A stretch of DNA of 64,000 bases from contig CACAYM010000002.1 in the NCBI GenBank assembly GCA_902536765.1, forward strand, positions 1-64,000, in the 5' to 3' direction. Shown here one piece after another: positions 25,470 through 34,196 of the stretch (position 1 is its first letter; the number at the start of each line of letters is the position of its first letter). The DNA comes from an uncultured Pelagibacteraceae bacterium. GTDB lineage: Bacteria; Pseudomonadota; Alphaproteobacteria; Pelagibacterales; Pelagibacteraceae. A program made the translations under genes and the position numbers. The notes beneath the pieces were generated by a model. That model was not told the DNA's origin and did no database searches. It worked only from the letters and a program-made list of their open reading frames with translations.

Positions 25470-26381
25470 TTAATCTAATGCAACTACTGCAGCTGCTATA
25501 GATGCCATCCTAGCAGTTGCCTCATCAGACCTACTTGTTATTACTACTGGAACTTTTCCACCAACCACAACTCCAGCTGCACATGCACCCATAAAATATA
25601 TCATCATTTTTACTAATGCGTTACCAGCCTCAACATTAGGAACCAATAAAACATCAGCCTGACCAGCAACTGAATTTTTAATACCTTTAATTCCTGATGA
25701 TTTTTTAGACACACTATTGTCAAAAGCTAATGGTCCAAAGACATCTGCTTTAAGATTTTCTTTTTTGGCAAGTTCTGTTATCTCTTTTGCATCAATTGAA
25801 CTTTGAACACTGTCTAAAACTTCTTCTGTTGCAGAAAGAACAGAAACTTTAGGTTTTTCAATACCAATTCTATGACAGAAGTTAATTACATTTTTTAAAA
25901 TGTGCATTTTTGTTTTTACATTTGGAGAAACATTTAATGCGCCATCAGTTATTATTATTGGCTGATCATTTTTTTCTAATGTCATGTGCCAAATATGACT
26001 TAGTCTAGTTTTTCCTAACAAATTATATTCTTTTTTAATTACCTCTTTCATTAAAACATCTGTATGAATATGACCTTTAACTATAATTTTTATTTTTCCT
26101 TGAGAAGCAAGTTTTGCAGCTATTGTAGCTGTTGAGTTTTCTTTTGGTTCATGGATAATTTCATATTTTGAAATATCAAATTGTAATTCCCCGGCACATT
26201 TTTGAATTTCATCTTTATCACCAATTAAAATAGGATTTATCAAATTCTCTTTAACAGCATCTATTACTGATAGCATGGGAAGCATTTTTCCAGCATTAAC
26301 AATCCCTGCTGGAATATCCTTCTTTTTATGCGCAACATCTAATAGATTAATCGGACAAATTATTTCTTTATTTGAAAGCAT
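25470..26381 (-). CDS. Phosphate acetyl/butyryltransferase
   Basis: 303 residues of the PTA/PTB family. Signatures include GDKDEIQKCA and a conserved VLLVPNVEAGNALVKMMIYFMGACAAGVVVG near the C terminus, followed by ITSRSDEATARMASIAAA. It transfers acyl groups between CoA and phosphate. In taurine and sulfonate degradation, Xsc yields acetyl phosphate that needs exactly this activity, and the taurine genes are elsewhere in this window. No acetate kinase is adjacent. It is upstream of the HpsN-like gene. Confidence 0.85.
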   Translation of the reverse strand: MLSNKEIICPINLLDVAHKKKDIPAGIVNAGKMLPMLSVIDAVKENLINPILIGDKDEIQKCAGELQFDISKYEIIHEPKENSTATIAAKLASQGKIKIIVKGHIHTDVLMKEVIKKEYNLLGKTRLSHIWHMTLEKNDQPIIITDGALNVSPNVKTKMHILKNVINFCHRIGIEKPKVSVLSATEEVLDSVQSSIDAKEITELAKKENLKADVFGPLAFDNSVSKKSSGIKGIKNSVAGQADVLLVPNVEAGNALVKMMIYFMGACAAGVVVGGKVPVVITSRSDEATARMASIAAAVVALD

Positions 26382-26436
26382 AAGTTTTTTTTACATATAT
26401 TTACGATGTGTATATAGTAAGTTAATATGGCATAAA

Positions 26437-27285
26437 ATGGAAATTGTAACAAAAATTGCACCAATTGCATTAGCTTTAATAATGTTAACTCTTGGATTAG
26501 GACTAACAATTAAAGATTTTACTAGAGTTATTAGTCAACCAAAGGATTTTCTTTCAGGTGTCATTTGTCAATTAATTATTCTTCCAATTGTTGCTTTTAT
26601 ATTAATTAAAATATTTAAAATACCTTTAGAGCTAGCATTAGGGGTTATGATTATAGCAGCTGCCCCAGGTGGAGTAACCTCAAATGTACTAACTAAATTT
26701 GCCAATGGTGATGTTGCATTGTCTGTTTCATTAACAGCAATTATAAGTTTAGTAAGCATTATTTCAGTACCATTTATTGTTTTTAAATCAGCAGATCTTT
26801 TACAAGTTAACTATTCAACTAAAGAAATTTCGATGATTGGAATTTCTATTAAAATGTTTTTGGTTGTAACTTTACCTGTAATTATTGGTATGGTAATTAG
26901 AAAATTTGCTACAATATTTATTTCATCAAATGAGAAATTAATCCAAAGAATTTCACTTTTGTTATTTATTATTGTTTTTTTGGCAATTTGGGTCGAAGAG
27001 TGGGAAAATATTACAACTTATATAAAACAGGCAGGGATTATTACATTAGTACTTAATATAGTTATGATGACTATTGGATATTTTATAGCAAAGTTGTTTG
27101 CGACGGGTATTGAACAAAGAAGATGTATTTCACTTGAATGTGGATTACAAAATGGAACATTGGCTGTATTTGTTGCATCTCAAATTTTTAATGATGTGAT
27201 TTACCTAGTTCCAACAGCATCATATGCACTAATAATGTTTATCACATCAATATTTTTTGTTCTTTTTATTAGAAACAAAAATTAA
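26437..27285 (+). CDS. Bile acid:sodium symporter (BASS) family transporter
   Basis: 282 residues with nine or ten helices. The start is the ATG at 26437, because longer frames would run into the divergent acyltransferase gene and lack a start near the first helix. SBF features include TLGLGLTIKDF, AAAPGGVTSNVLTKFANGDVALS and LECGLQNGTLAVFVA, which form the sodium-site regions. The family takes up organic anions (bile acids, pyruvate, pantoate, sulfonates) with sodium. A paralog lies at 53525. The pairing with the HpsN-like and acyltransferase genes suggests sulfonate or C3-acid uptake. Confidence 0.85.
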   Translation: MEIVTKIAPIALALIMLTLGLGLTIKDFTRVISQPKDFLSGVICQLIILPIVAFILIKIFKIPLELALGVMIIAAAPGGVTSNVLTKFANGDVALSVSLTAIISLVSIISVPFIVFKSADLLQVNYSTKEISMIGISIKMFLVVTLPVIIGMVIRKFATIFISSNEKLIQRISLLLFIIVFLAIWVEEWENITTYIKQAGIITLVLNIVMMTIGYFIAKLFATGIEQRRCISLECGLQNGTLAVFVASQIFNDVIYLVPTASYALIMFITSIFFVLFIRNKN

Positions 27286-27322
27286 ATTCAGGACATTTTG
27301 CATCTATTTGATTGAAAAAAAA

Positions 27323-27338
27323 TTGGTATATACACCAA
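27323..27338. promoter_or_regulatory. Inverted repeat next to the DUF4149-like start codon
   Basis: TTGGT and ACCAA flank a 6-base centre in TTGGTATATACACCAA, immediately before the ATG at 27340. The half-site resembles GntR-family operators. The AT core could also serve as a promoter -10 element. No adjacent regulator gene is present. Weak evidence. Confidence 0.3.
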
Positions 27339-27339
27339 T

Positions 27340-27723
27340 ATGCAAATTGAGATAATTTTACCGTCAATCGTTTTAGGCATAATGTTGTTTTTTTCTTTTG
27401 CGGTTGCGCCTATAATTTTTAAAGTTCTTAAAGAAAATGATGCAAGAAAGTTTGTGAGAACAATTTTTCCTTATTATTACTGCATAAATTTAATATTAGT
27501 TTCTCTAGTTTGTATTTTTTTATTCTATAAAGACTTTATAAATTTTGATTTTTATCTTCTCCTTTCTATAGCAATTCTTTTTGCTATCTCATTATTTGTA
27601 TTAATGCCGATGATTAATAATGCGAGAGATCAAAAGAAAGAGAGTAAATTTAAATATTTGCATGCAGCTTCTGTGATTATAAACTTCTTACAAATTTTTA
27701 TTCTTCTTTATGTTGTACTTTAA
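27340..27723 (+). CDS. DUF4149/TMEM205-like membrane protein
   Basis: 127 residues with four helices. The start IILPSIVLGIMLFFSFAVAP, the internal FVRTIFPYYYCINLI and the LHAASVIINFLQIFILLYVV end match the TMEM205-like DUF4149 family. The function is unknown. It overlaps the histidine-phosphatase gene by 14 bases. Confidence 0.78.
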   Translation: MQIEIILPSIVLGIMLFFSFAVAPIIFKVLKENDARKFVRTIFPYYYCINLILVSLVCIFLFYKDFINFDFYLLLSIAILFAISLFVLMPMINNARDQKKESKFKYLHAASVIINFLQIFILLYVVL

Positions 27724-28270
27724 AAAAAAAATATTTATTTTTTTTTTAGTTCTTTTCATCATTCCAAACCAATCTAAAACTGAAGAAAATTTAATAAATA
27801 CACTTAAAAAAGGTAAAAATATTATTTTTATCAGACACTCACTAGCACCAGGCAATGGTGACCCTTCAGGATTTATTTTAAATGATTGTTCAACTCAAAG
27901 AAATTTAAATAAAAAAGGAATAATTCAATCGAAAAAAATTGGAAACTTTTTTGAAAAAAATCAAATTCCTATAGATTTAGTTTTAAGTAGTGAATGGTGC
28001 AGGTGTAAGGATACTGCATTTTATGCTTTTAGTGATTTTAAAACCTTTGATGCTCTTAATTCTTTTTATGATGAAAAGTTTGCCACTAATGAGGATAAAC
28101 AAATTAAAAATTTAAAAAAATTCATAAAAAAATGGAGAGGTGATAAAAACCTAGTTCTAGTTACTCATTACGTTGTTATTAATTCTATTTTAGGCGTGGG
28201 ATCAAGTTCAGGTGAGATTGTTGTTGCAGACAAAAATCTAATTTTACAAGGAAGGATTAGCAATTATTAA
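27710..28270 (+). CDS. Secreted histidine phosphatase family protein
   Basis: 186 residues with a signal peptide (FIFFLVLFIIPNQ). The branch-1 RHG-type motif is IIFIRHSLAPG, with RHS in place of RHG, followed by LSSEWCRCKDTA and the second catalytic His in LVTHYVVINSI. It is likely a periplasmic phosphatase. It starts inside the previous gene and lies 5 bp before the VCBS gene. Confidence 0.83.
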   Translation: MLYFKKKIFIFFLVLFIIPNQSKTEENLINTLKKGKNIIFIRHSLAPGNGDPSGFILNDCSTQRNLNKKGIIQSKKIGNFFEKNQIPIDLVLSSEWCRCKDTAFYAFSDFKTFDALNSFYDEKFATNEDKQIKNLKKFIKKWRGDKNLVLVTHYVVINSILGVGSSSGEIVVADKNLILQGRISNY

Positions 28271-28275
28271 AAATC

Positions 28276-29706
28276 ATGACAGTGGCTAAAAAATTTATAA
28301 TTTATATATTTTTCATTACTTTTTATTTCTCTTTTGCTGCGGCAGAATTTTTTAAAGATATATCAGATATTATTGAGAACAATGAACCAAGACTTAGTTA
28401 CGGAGTGGCAGTTTCAGATGTAAATAATGATAATAAATTTGAGTTTGTAGTTACTGGGTTTGGTTATAAAAACTTAGCCTTAGGTTTTGAGAATAATAAT
28501 TTGGTAAATACAATAGATAATGAAATATTCAATGATGCAGAAAGAAAAACTATTGGTGTTGCAGCTTGCGATATTGATAAAGATGGATTCGAGGAAGTTT
28601 ATTTTTTGAATACAGATACTTATAGTGGAGATAAAAAATATTCAGACAGGCTTCTTGATAAAAAACAAAAAAAATTCTTTGATTTATTTGAAATAGAGGA
28701 AAATAAAACATCATTAAATCTTACTGCTGGAAGATCTGTTGTGTGCGTTGATCGTAACGGTAACGGTCTATATGGATTTTATGTTGCAAATTATGGTGGC
28801 CCTACCAGATTTTATGAACTAAATAACAATTTACTAATCGATAAAGCTCCTAAATTAAAAATTGATAGAGTTACTGGTGGAAGAGCAGTTGTAGCTGGAC
28901 ATATAATTTCAGATAATACTGACATTTTTGCTGCAAACGAGAGAGGATCAAATTTTTTATACAAAAATAATAAAGGTTCTTTTACAGAATTAGCAAATGA
29001 GTATGAAGTTCAAGACAAATATGAAAATGGGAGAGGCACAACTCTTTCTGATGTTTTTTATAGAGGACAATTAGATATTGTAAGTTCAAACTGGAATGGA
29101 AATCATAGAATATTTGCTTTAGACGGAAATGAATTTAGAGATATTGCTCAACCTGATTTTAACGAACCAACTCGTATAAGAACAGTTATATCCGCAGATT
29201 TTGATAACGATGGTTTTGATGAAATATTTATGAATAATATTGGTCAACCAAATAAATTATTTAAGATTTTAGATAATGGAGTGTTAAAAAAAATAGATAT
29301 ACAAGTAGGTTTAGAATATTTTGGTCTAGGTACAGGAGCAGCAGTTGCTGATATTGATAATGATGGGATACTAGAATTGTTAGTTGCTCATGGTGAAAGT
29401 GGCATGCAGCCACTGAGTCTTTACAAGGCAGATATAAAAGAAAAGTTCAATTATATAAGAGTTCAACCATTAAATAAATTTGGTGCACCAGCAAGAGGTG
29501 CTACAGTTACTTTAATTTCGAATTTAAGAAAACATTCCAAAACTATTGATGCTGGATCTGGATACTTGTGTCAAATGGAACCCGTAGCCCATTTTGGTTT
29601 ACGAAAAGGTGAGAAGATTCGAAGTGTTGTTATCCAATGGACTAATGGACAGAAAAAAAGTCTTAAGATATCAAAAATAAATAAAACAATTAAAGTAAAA
29701 CAATAA
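28276..29706 (+). CDS. Secreted VCBS/FG-GAP repeat protein with ASPIC/UnbV C-terminal domain
   Basis: 476 residues with a signal peptide (about 1-24). The FG-GAP/VCBS calcium loops are DVNNDNKFE, DIDKDGFEE, DRNGNGLYG, DFDNDGFDE and DIDNDGILE. The C terminus ARGATVTLIS, QWTNGQKKSL is the ASPIC/UnbV (CRTAC1) domain. It is probably a periplasmic or surface seven-bladed beta-propeller. The ligand is unknown. Confidence 0.88.
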   Translation: MTVAKKFIIYIFFITFYFSFAAAEFFKDISDIIENNEPRLSYGVAVSDVNNDNKFEFVVTGFGYKNLALGFENNNLVNTIDNEIFNDAERKTIGVAACDIDKDGFEEVYFLNTDTYSGDKKYSDRLLDKKQKKFFDLFEIEENKTSLNLTAGRSVVCVDRNGNGLYGFYVANYGGPTRFYELNNNLLIDKAPKLKIDRVTGGRAVVAGHIISDNTDIFAANERGSNFLYKNNKGSFTELANEYEVQDKYENGRGTTLSDVFYRGQLDIVSSNWNGNHRIFALDGNEFRDIAQPDFNEPTRIRTVISADFDNDGFDEIFMNNIGQPNKLFKILDNGVLKKIDIQVGLEYFGLGTGAAVADIDNDGILELLVAHGESGMQPLSLYKADIKEKFNYIRVQPLNKFGAPARGATVTLISNLRKHSKTIDAGSGYLCQMEPVAHFGLRKGEKIRSVVIQWTNGQKKSLKISKINKTIKVKQ

Positions 29707-29773
29707 ATAGCAAATATTTAACTAGGACAATTGTGACCAGTACTAATTTTTAACTTTTTGGTATTAAGTTATT

Positions 29774-29917
29774 ATGACTTCATGTTTATTTTCTCTTATA
29801 GTTGTTGCATTTGTCGGATTAATTGCTTTTGTATTTAGAAAACCGTCAGATAAAGAGATTAAAAAATTTAAGGATAAATCCCAGGATAAAGTAAACTGGT
29901 CAAGAATGGGTTTTTAA
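29774..29917 (+). CDS. 47-residue membrane micro-protein, unknown
   Basis: An ATG-initiated frame of 47 codons. A hydrophobic helix (LFSLIVVAFVGLIAFVF, about 5-21) is followed by a lysine-rich tail ending NWSRMGF. Coding composition looks typical for the genome and the frame fills most of a 242-bp gap. It resembles single-helix small proteins seen in many SAR11 gaps, but I do not recognise a family. Confidence 0.5.
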   Translation: MTSCLFSLIVVAFVGLIAFVFRKPSDKEIKKFKDKSQDKVNWSRMGF

Positions 29918-29948
29918 GTCAAAAAATAATACAATCTTAAAATTCGAT

Positions 29949-30641
29949 ATGTCAAGATTTTCAAAGTCTATCACAATCATGATTTTATTAATTACTTTTC
30001 AATCACCTTTAGTTGCATCTGATAAGGAATATTATGAAAATTTAGTTTCAAATTGGTCAAAAATTTTTCCTGATCAAAATAGAAATGCTGCTGGACCAAA
30101 GTTTTTTAAGTTTATAATTGATCAAGATATGAATTATAAAGAATTTGTTGAATATAATAAGCTTTATTGTGCAGTTAGTGGATCATTAATAAGTCCAGGA
30201 AGTATGCCTGAATTTCTTTATGTAAATCAAGATAAGTCAAATACAAAGATTTGTGGGTATTACTATAGATGTTGTATCCCATGTTCTTGTGATGTTATGA
30301 AATATTCGAAAGTTAAAAAAATAAATTACCAATTTAAAGATGTAAAAAAAGATATTTATGTTCTTACTATAGATAATCCTTGTGGAAAAGTAGACTTTCC
30401 AAAAAGAGTAAACAAAGATTATTTTTGTAAAAATGATAAATTAGATACAAATCAAGTATTTGAAATAGATGGTAAATTAGTAATTGGTCTTTTACATAAA
30501 GCAAAACCTTGTAATGAACAAAATATAAATTACATTGCTAAAAACGAAGTGACAGGCGAATATTGTGATATAAGAAATAATACACCTGTAGAAAGTTTAC
30601 AGTCAGGAATGGGAGATATTTTTATTAAGTTAGCTCGTTAA
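29949..30641 (+). CDS. Secreted cysteine-rich protein, unknown
   Basis: 230 residues with a signal peptide (about 1-23, IMILLITFQSPLVA). The mature protein has about ten cysteines, including CGYYYRCCIPCSCDVMKYS near residues 99-118, arranged as CC-x2-C-x-C, which may bind metal or form disulfides. No family recognised. It lies 5 bp upstream of the SRAP gene. Confidence 0.65.
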   Translation: MSRFSKSITIMILLITFQSPLVASDKEYYENLVSNWSKIFPDQNRNAAGPKFFKFIIDQDMNYKEFVEYNKLYCAVSGSLISPGSMPEFLYVNQDKSNTKICGYYYRCCIPCSCDVMKYSKVKKINYQFKDVKKDIYVLTIDNPCGKVDFPKRVNKDYFCKNDKLDTNQVFEIDGKLVIGLLHKAKPCNEQNINYIAKNEVTGEYCDIRNNTPVESLQSGMGDIFIKLAR

Positions 30642-30645
30642 ATTT

Positions 30646-31275
30646 ATGTGTGGAAGATACGTTGTTACAAATCCAGTTAATAAAACAAAAAAAATTGTTA
30701 AAACATCTATTAAAGTTGAAAATGATCTGAATTATAATGCACATCCCTCCCAAGAACTCCCAATAATAAAAAAATACTCTAATGGTTTTACACTTGAAAA
30801 AGCAAAATGGGGCATTATTCCATCATGGGCAAAAAAAAAAGATTTCAAAGCTTTAATCAACGCGAGATTAGAAACCATTAACGAAAAAGTCTCTTTTAAA
30901 AATTTGATAAAAAAAACCAGATGTGTATCTGTGATGGATGGATTTTATGAATGGAAGCGTGAGGGCACAATTAAAACACCTCATTATTTCACTAGAGATG
31001 ATAAAGCTACAATGTATGTTGCTGGAATATTTAGTAATGACGAGTTTTGCCTAATTACTGAAGAAGCACAAGATAATATAAAACAAATTCACCATAGGCA
31101 ACCAGTTTCATTACATGAACAAGATATAGAAAAATATTTGGAGAGCAACGAAGATATAACACCATTTTTAATTAAAAGAAATAAACCTAATTTTGAATTT
31201 TATGAAATTTCAAAAGATGTAAACAAACCACAAAATAATAACTCAAATTTGATAGAAAAGGTAAATTTAATATGA
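30646..31275 (+). CDS. SRAP (HMCES/YedK) family DNA-protein crosslink protein
   Basis: 209 residues starting MCGRY, so Cys2 becomes the N-terminal catalytic residue after Met removal; it crosslinks abasic sites in single-stranded DNA. Other conserved stretches: WGIIPSWAKK, INARLETINEK, GFYEWKREG and HHRQPVSL (normally HDRMP). The final His-Arg-x-Pro is altered to HRQPV but the Cys and Asn/Glu residues are present. It overlaps the next micro-gene by four bases. Confidence 0.9.
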   Translation: MCGRYVVTNPVNKTKKIVKTSIKVENDLNYNAHPSQELPIIKKYSNGFTLEKAKWGIIPSWAKKKDFKALINARLETINEKVSFKNLIKKTRCVSVMDGFYEWKREGTIKTPHYFTRDDKATMYVAGIFSNDEFCLITEEAQDNIKQIHHRQPVSLHEQDIEKYLESNEDITPFLIKRNKPNFEFYEISKDVNKPQNNNSNLIEKVNLI

Positions 31276-31373
31276 AAAAAAAATTTAAATATTTAATTTA
31301 TTTTATAATTTATTTAATTCTAGTTTTTGCATTAGCAATAGTATTTTACATAAATGGAATAAGTATAATTTAA
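31272..31373 (+). CDS. 33-residue single-helix membrane micro-protein
   Basis: Starts at the ATG inside the ATGA stop overlap of the SRAP gene and ends directly at the msrB start. It encodes MKKKFKYL followed by a 24-residue hydrophobic helix and ends NGISII. The exact fit between the two flanking genes argues that it is translated. Function unknown. Confidence 0.6.
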   Translation: MKKKFKYLIYFIIYLILVFALAIVFYINGISII

Positions 31374-31832
31374 ATGAATAAAAGAAAATTTATTAAGTCA
31401 ATATTCTCAACTTTAGCTTTACTTTTTTTATTACCAAAATCTCTACTGGCAAAAGTGGAAAAAAAAATAATTAACAATTCACTTACTGAAGAACAAAAGA
31501 AAATAATGTTTAAAGAGGGTACAGAAAGACCATTTACAAGCAGTTTGAATTATGAAACTAGAGAAGGTTTTTATCACTGCGCAAATTGTAATGCTAAACT
31601 ATTTTCCTCAAATGCAAAGTTTGATAGTGGGACAGGGTGGCCATCATTTTCTGAAGCTCTTCCGGGTGCATTTAAAACAAAAGTTGATTATTCATTTGGA
31701 ATGAAACGTATTGAATACCATTGTGCTAATTGTGGAGCACACCATGGTCATGTATTTGATGACGGACCTTCAGAAACAGGAAAAAGATTTTGTAATAACG
31801 GTCTTTGTTTAATCTTTATTCCATCTAATTAA
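31374..31832 (+). CDS. msrB: Peptide-methionine (R)-S-oxide reductase with N-terminal membrane/secretion signal
   Basis: 152 residues. Reduces R-methionine sulfoxide in proteins. The zinc CxxC pairs are at 69/72 and 117/120, and the catalytic Cys is 140 in KRFCNNGLC, where a second Cys145 follows. A hydrophobic segment at 10-26 (FSTLALLFLLPKSLLA) indicates export or anchoring, so the enzyme likely acts in the periplasm. It overlaps the convergent unknown gene by four bases. Confidence 0.92.
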   Translation: MNKRKFIKSIFSTLALLFLLPKSLLAKVEKKIINNSLTEEQKKIMFKEGTERPFTSSLNYETREGFYHCANCNAKLFSSNAKFDSGTGWPSFSEALPGAFKTKVDYSFGMKRIEYHCANCGAHHGHVFDDGPSETGKRFCNNGLCLIFIPSN

Positions 31833-32272
31833 TCTATAAAATTAAGCTTAATTAATTTTTCTTTTTTTATTTCTTTACACCAAAGCTCATATGTTTCACA
31901 CATTCTCCAAACAAGTCCAAAGGCGTTTTGTGAATTTGATAATGGAAAAGAACTTTTTGCAAAATAAGCTTCATTATTTTCTTTAAATTGCTTAATAACT
32001 GTATTCTTTTGCAAGTTAAGCAAATCTATCGTTTCTTTTGGAATTTTGTTTCCAGTTTCAAAATTAATAAAATTATTCTCTTTTATTTTAGCAAAAAGAT
32101 TATCATGAAAATTCCCTTTTTTAATTTCATTAAATTCTTTTGTCGCCAAAAATCTTTCTACAAGTTCAATGTTTGTTATTTGTGGATCTGATTCTTTAAT
32201 TTTAATTAATTGAAAATAAATAGATTCTGCTAAATAGAGCATTAAAGGTTTTGAGGTGTCTTTTTTTTTCAT
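31829..32272 (-). CDS. Hypothetical protein divergent from a Fur-type box
   Basis: 147 residues, lysine/glutamate rich with a few aromatic clusters (AFGLVWRMCETYELW). No signal peptide or recognised domain. Its start is 13 bp from the first Fur-type palindrome, so iron- or metal-dependent regulation is likely. It is convergent with msrB and divergent from the Cys-rich gene at 32427. Confidence 0.7.
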   Translation of the reverse strand: MKKKDTSKPLMLYLAESIYFQLIKIKESDPQITNIELVERFLATKEFNEIKKGNFHDNLFAKIKENNFINFETGNKIPKETIDLLNLQKNTVIKQFKENNEAYFAKSSFPLSNSQNAFGLVWRMCETYELWCKEIKKEKLIKLNFID

Positions 32273-32282
32273 TTTATTTTTT

Positions 32283-32304
32283 GTTAATGATAATCATTAT
32301 TAAC
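32283..32304. promoter_or_regulatory. Fur-type palindromic box 1
   Basis: Centre AATGAT-A-ATCATT (32286-32298) inside GTTAATGATAATCATTATTAAC. The two arms are perfect and the site resembles the classical Fur consensus of alternating GATAAT/ATTATC. It lies just upstream of the 31829-32272 gene. Binding is inferred; Fur, Mur, Irr or another metalloregulator could be involved. Confidence 0.75.
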
Positions 32305-32343
32305 TAAATTTTTTTTTATTAATTTTATGCATTTTTTTTTTGA

Positions 32344-32358
32344 TAATGATTATCATTA
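32344..32358. promoter_or_regulatory. Fur-type palindromic box 2
   Basis: TAATGATTATCATTA (7-1-7 palindrome) centred at 32351, preceded by TGA to give TGATAATGATTATCATTA, a near-consensus Fur box. It lies about 70 bp upstream of the Cys-rich gene at 32427. The core 13-mer is the reverse complement of box 1. Confidence 0.8.
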
Positions 32359-32426
32359 GTTTTGAGATTTATTATCAAAAATTTTAAAAAAGTTGAAAAA
32401 TAATTTTTTTTTCTTATTTTATCCAT

Positions 32427-32606
32427 ATGGAACTAGAAACTCACAACTGTAGAAAATGTGGTTTAACAATATCGGCAACATGTTCAAAATGTCATAGAGT
32501 TGTTGATGTTAAGAAACTTGATGACGGATGTATCGTAAAAGTTACTAAGTGTGGTGATTGTGCTAATACCCCAGTAATTAAAGATATCTGTACTAATCAG
32601 GCTTAA
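32427..32606 (+). CDS. Cys-rich zinc-ribbon-like micro-protein under a Fur-type box
   Basis: 59 residues with eight cysteines: C8-x2-C11, C19-x2-C22, C35, C42-x2-C45 and C55. The CRKCGLTISATCSKCHR start forms a zinc-ribbon-like double knuckle. No signal peptide or transmembrane helix. It has a clear ATG after an AT-rich leader and a Fur box upstream. I do not recognise the family; metal binding is inferred from the cysteines. Confidence 0.7.
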   Translation: MELETHNCRKCGLTISATCSKCHRVVDVKKLDDGCIVKVTKCGDCANTPVIKDICTNQA

Positions 32607-32612
32607 GTTAAA

Positions 32613-34193
32613 TCAATTAAGAACTAATTCTGAGCCTTTTTCAGCAATCATAAGCACAGGTGCATTTAAATTTGCACTTGGAATTTCTGGTATAACTGAT
32701 GCATCGATAACTCTTAAATTTTTGATCCCTTTAACTCTTAAATTCTCATCCACAACAGCCATATCATCAACTCCCATTTTACAAGTTCCACATGGATGAT
32801 AAGCTGTGTCAGCTTTAGATTTTATATACTCATTTAATTCATCATCTGTTTGAGCTTCTGAGCCAGGGCCTATTTCTTTACCAGCATGCTCTGAGAGAGC
32901 AGGTTGAGATAATATTTTTCTTGCAACATGAATGCACTCTCTTGTTTGTTTTAAATCTTCATCTTCTTTCAAATAATTAAATAATATTTTTGGATACTCA
33001 TATGGATTAGAAGAGGTTAAAGTAACTTGTCCTCTGCTTTTTGGGTGATTAGGACTTGCATGTAATTGATAACCATGAGTATCAGGGTCAACTAGTCCAT
33101 GGTTTATTACAAAAGAAGGAAAGAAATGAAACTGTATATTAGCGACCTTTCTTTCTGGTGAGGATTTTGCAAATCCACCAGCCTCTAAAAATGATTTAGA
33201 ACATGGGCCAGATTTAAAAAGAAACCATTGTATACCAGCTAACACTTTCGGTATTAGTTTTGTATATGTATATAAAGTATTAGGTGTTTTACATTCTTGT
33301 TGTATATAAGTTTCTAAATGATCATGTAAATTTTTTCCAACGCCCTTCACATCATTTACAACTTCAATACCTTTTTCTCTAAGATGATTTGCATCACCAA
33401 TCCCTGACAACATTAGCAATTGCGGTGAATTTATTGAGCCGCCGCTAAGTATAACCTCTTTATTTGCATAAACTTTTTTTACTTCATTCTTAATTTTGAC
33501 TTGAACACCTATAGCCTTTTTTCCATCAAATAATATTTTTTCTACATAAGAATTTTTTAAAATATTTAAATTTTTTCTATTTTTAACTGGATTTAAATAA
33601 TATTTGCCTGCACCAGCTCTTTCACCTTGATGCATTGTTGTATCAAACATACCAAAACCTTCTTGCTCTTCACCATTCATATCAATATTAATTTTGTGAC
33701 CAGCCTGTCCTGCAGCGTTAATAAAAGCTTTAAATAATGGATTTGGATTTTTAGATAAATTAATAGGAAGAGGGCCTAAAGAACCTCGATATTGATTTTC
33801 ACCCTCTGACCATGTTTCAATTTTTTTAAAATACGGCAGTACTTTTTCATAGGACCAGTTTTTTAGACCAAAACTTTCCCATCTTGAATAATCATCTTTA
33901 TTTCCTCTAACAAAAACCATTCCATTATGGGAAGAGCAACCTCCTATCATTTTACCTCTCGGACAAAAAACTCTTCTATTATTTAAATATGGTTCAGGTT
34001 CTGAGTAATATTTCCAATTATATTTTGGATCATGCATTGTATATAAAAGAGCAAGTGGCATTTTTACTTTCCATAAGTCACTTGAACCGCCTGCCTCAAA
34101 AATAGCAACCTTGTTGTCTGTATTTTCAGACAATCTATTTGCGAGAACGCAACCTGCTGATCCAGCACCTACAATTAAATAATCATAATTCAT
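32613..34193 (-). CDS. GMC-family FAD-dependent oxidoreductase (choline dehydrogenase-like)
   Basis: 526 residues. The FAD dinucleotide site GAGSAGCVLANRLSEN is at 8-23, a GMC signature around GGSSSHNGMVFVRG (CSSHNGM here), and the active-site His in AYHPCGTCKMG. The family oxidises alcohols such as choline or glucose derivatives. It is the last gene of a tight minus-strand operon with a sugar dehydrogenase and DprE-like genes, so a polyol or sugar alcohol is plausible but unproven. Confidence 0.88.
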   Translation of the reverse strand: MNYDYLIVGAGSAGCVLANRLSENTDNKVAIFEAGGSSDLWKVKMPLALLYTMHDPKYNWKYYSEPEPYLNNRRVFCPRGKMIGGCSSHNGMVFVRGNKDDYSRWESFGLKNWSYEKVLPYFKKIETWSEGENQYRGSLGPLPINLSKNPNPLFKAFINAAGQAGHKINIDMNGEEQEGFGMFDTTMHQGERAGAGKYYLNPVKNRKNLNILKNSYVEKILFDGKKAIGVQVKIKNEVKKVYANKEVILSGGSINSPQLLMLSGIGDANHLREKGIEVVNDVKGVGKNLHDHLETYIQQECKTPNTLYTYTKLIPKVLAGIQWFLFKSGPCSKSFLEAGGFAKSSPERKVANIQFHFFPSFVINHGLVDPDTHGYQLHASPNHPKSRGQVTLTSSNPYEYPKILFNYLKEDEDLKQTRECIHVARKILSQPALSEHAGKEIGPGSEAQTDDELNEYIKSKADTAYHPCGTCKMGVDDMAVVDENLRVKGIKNLRVIDASVIPEIPSANLNAPVLMIAEKGSELVLN

Positions 34194-34196
34194 TAG

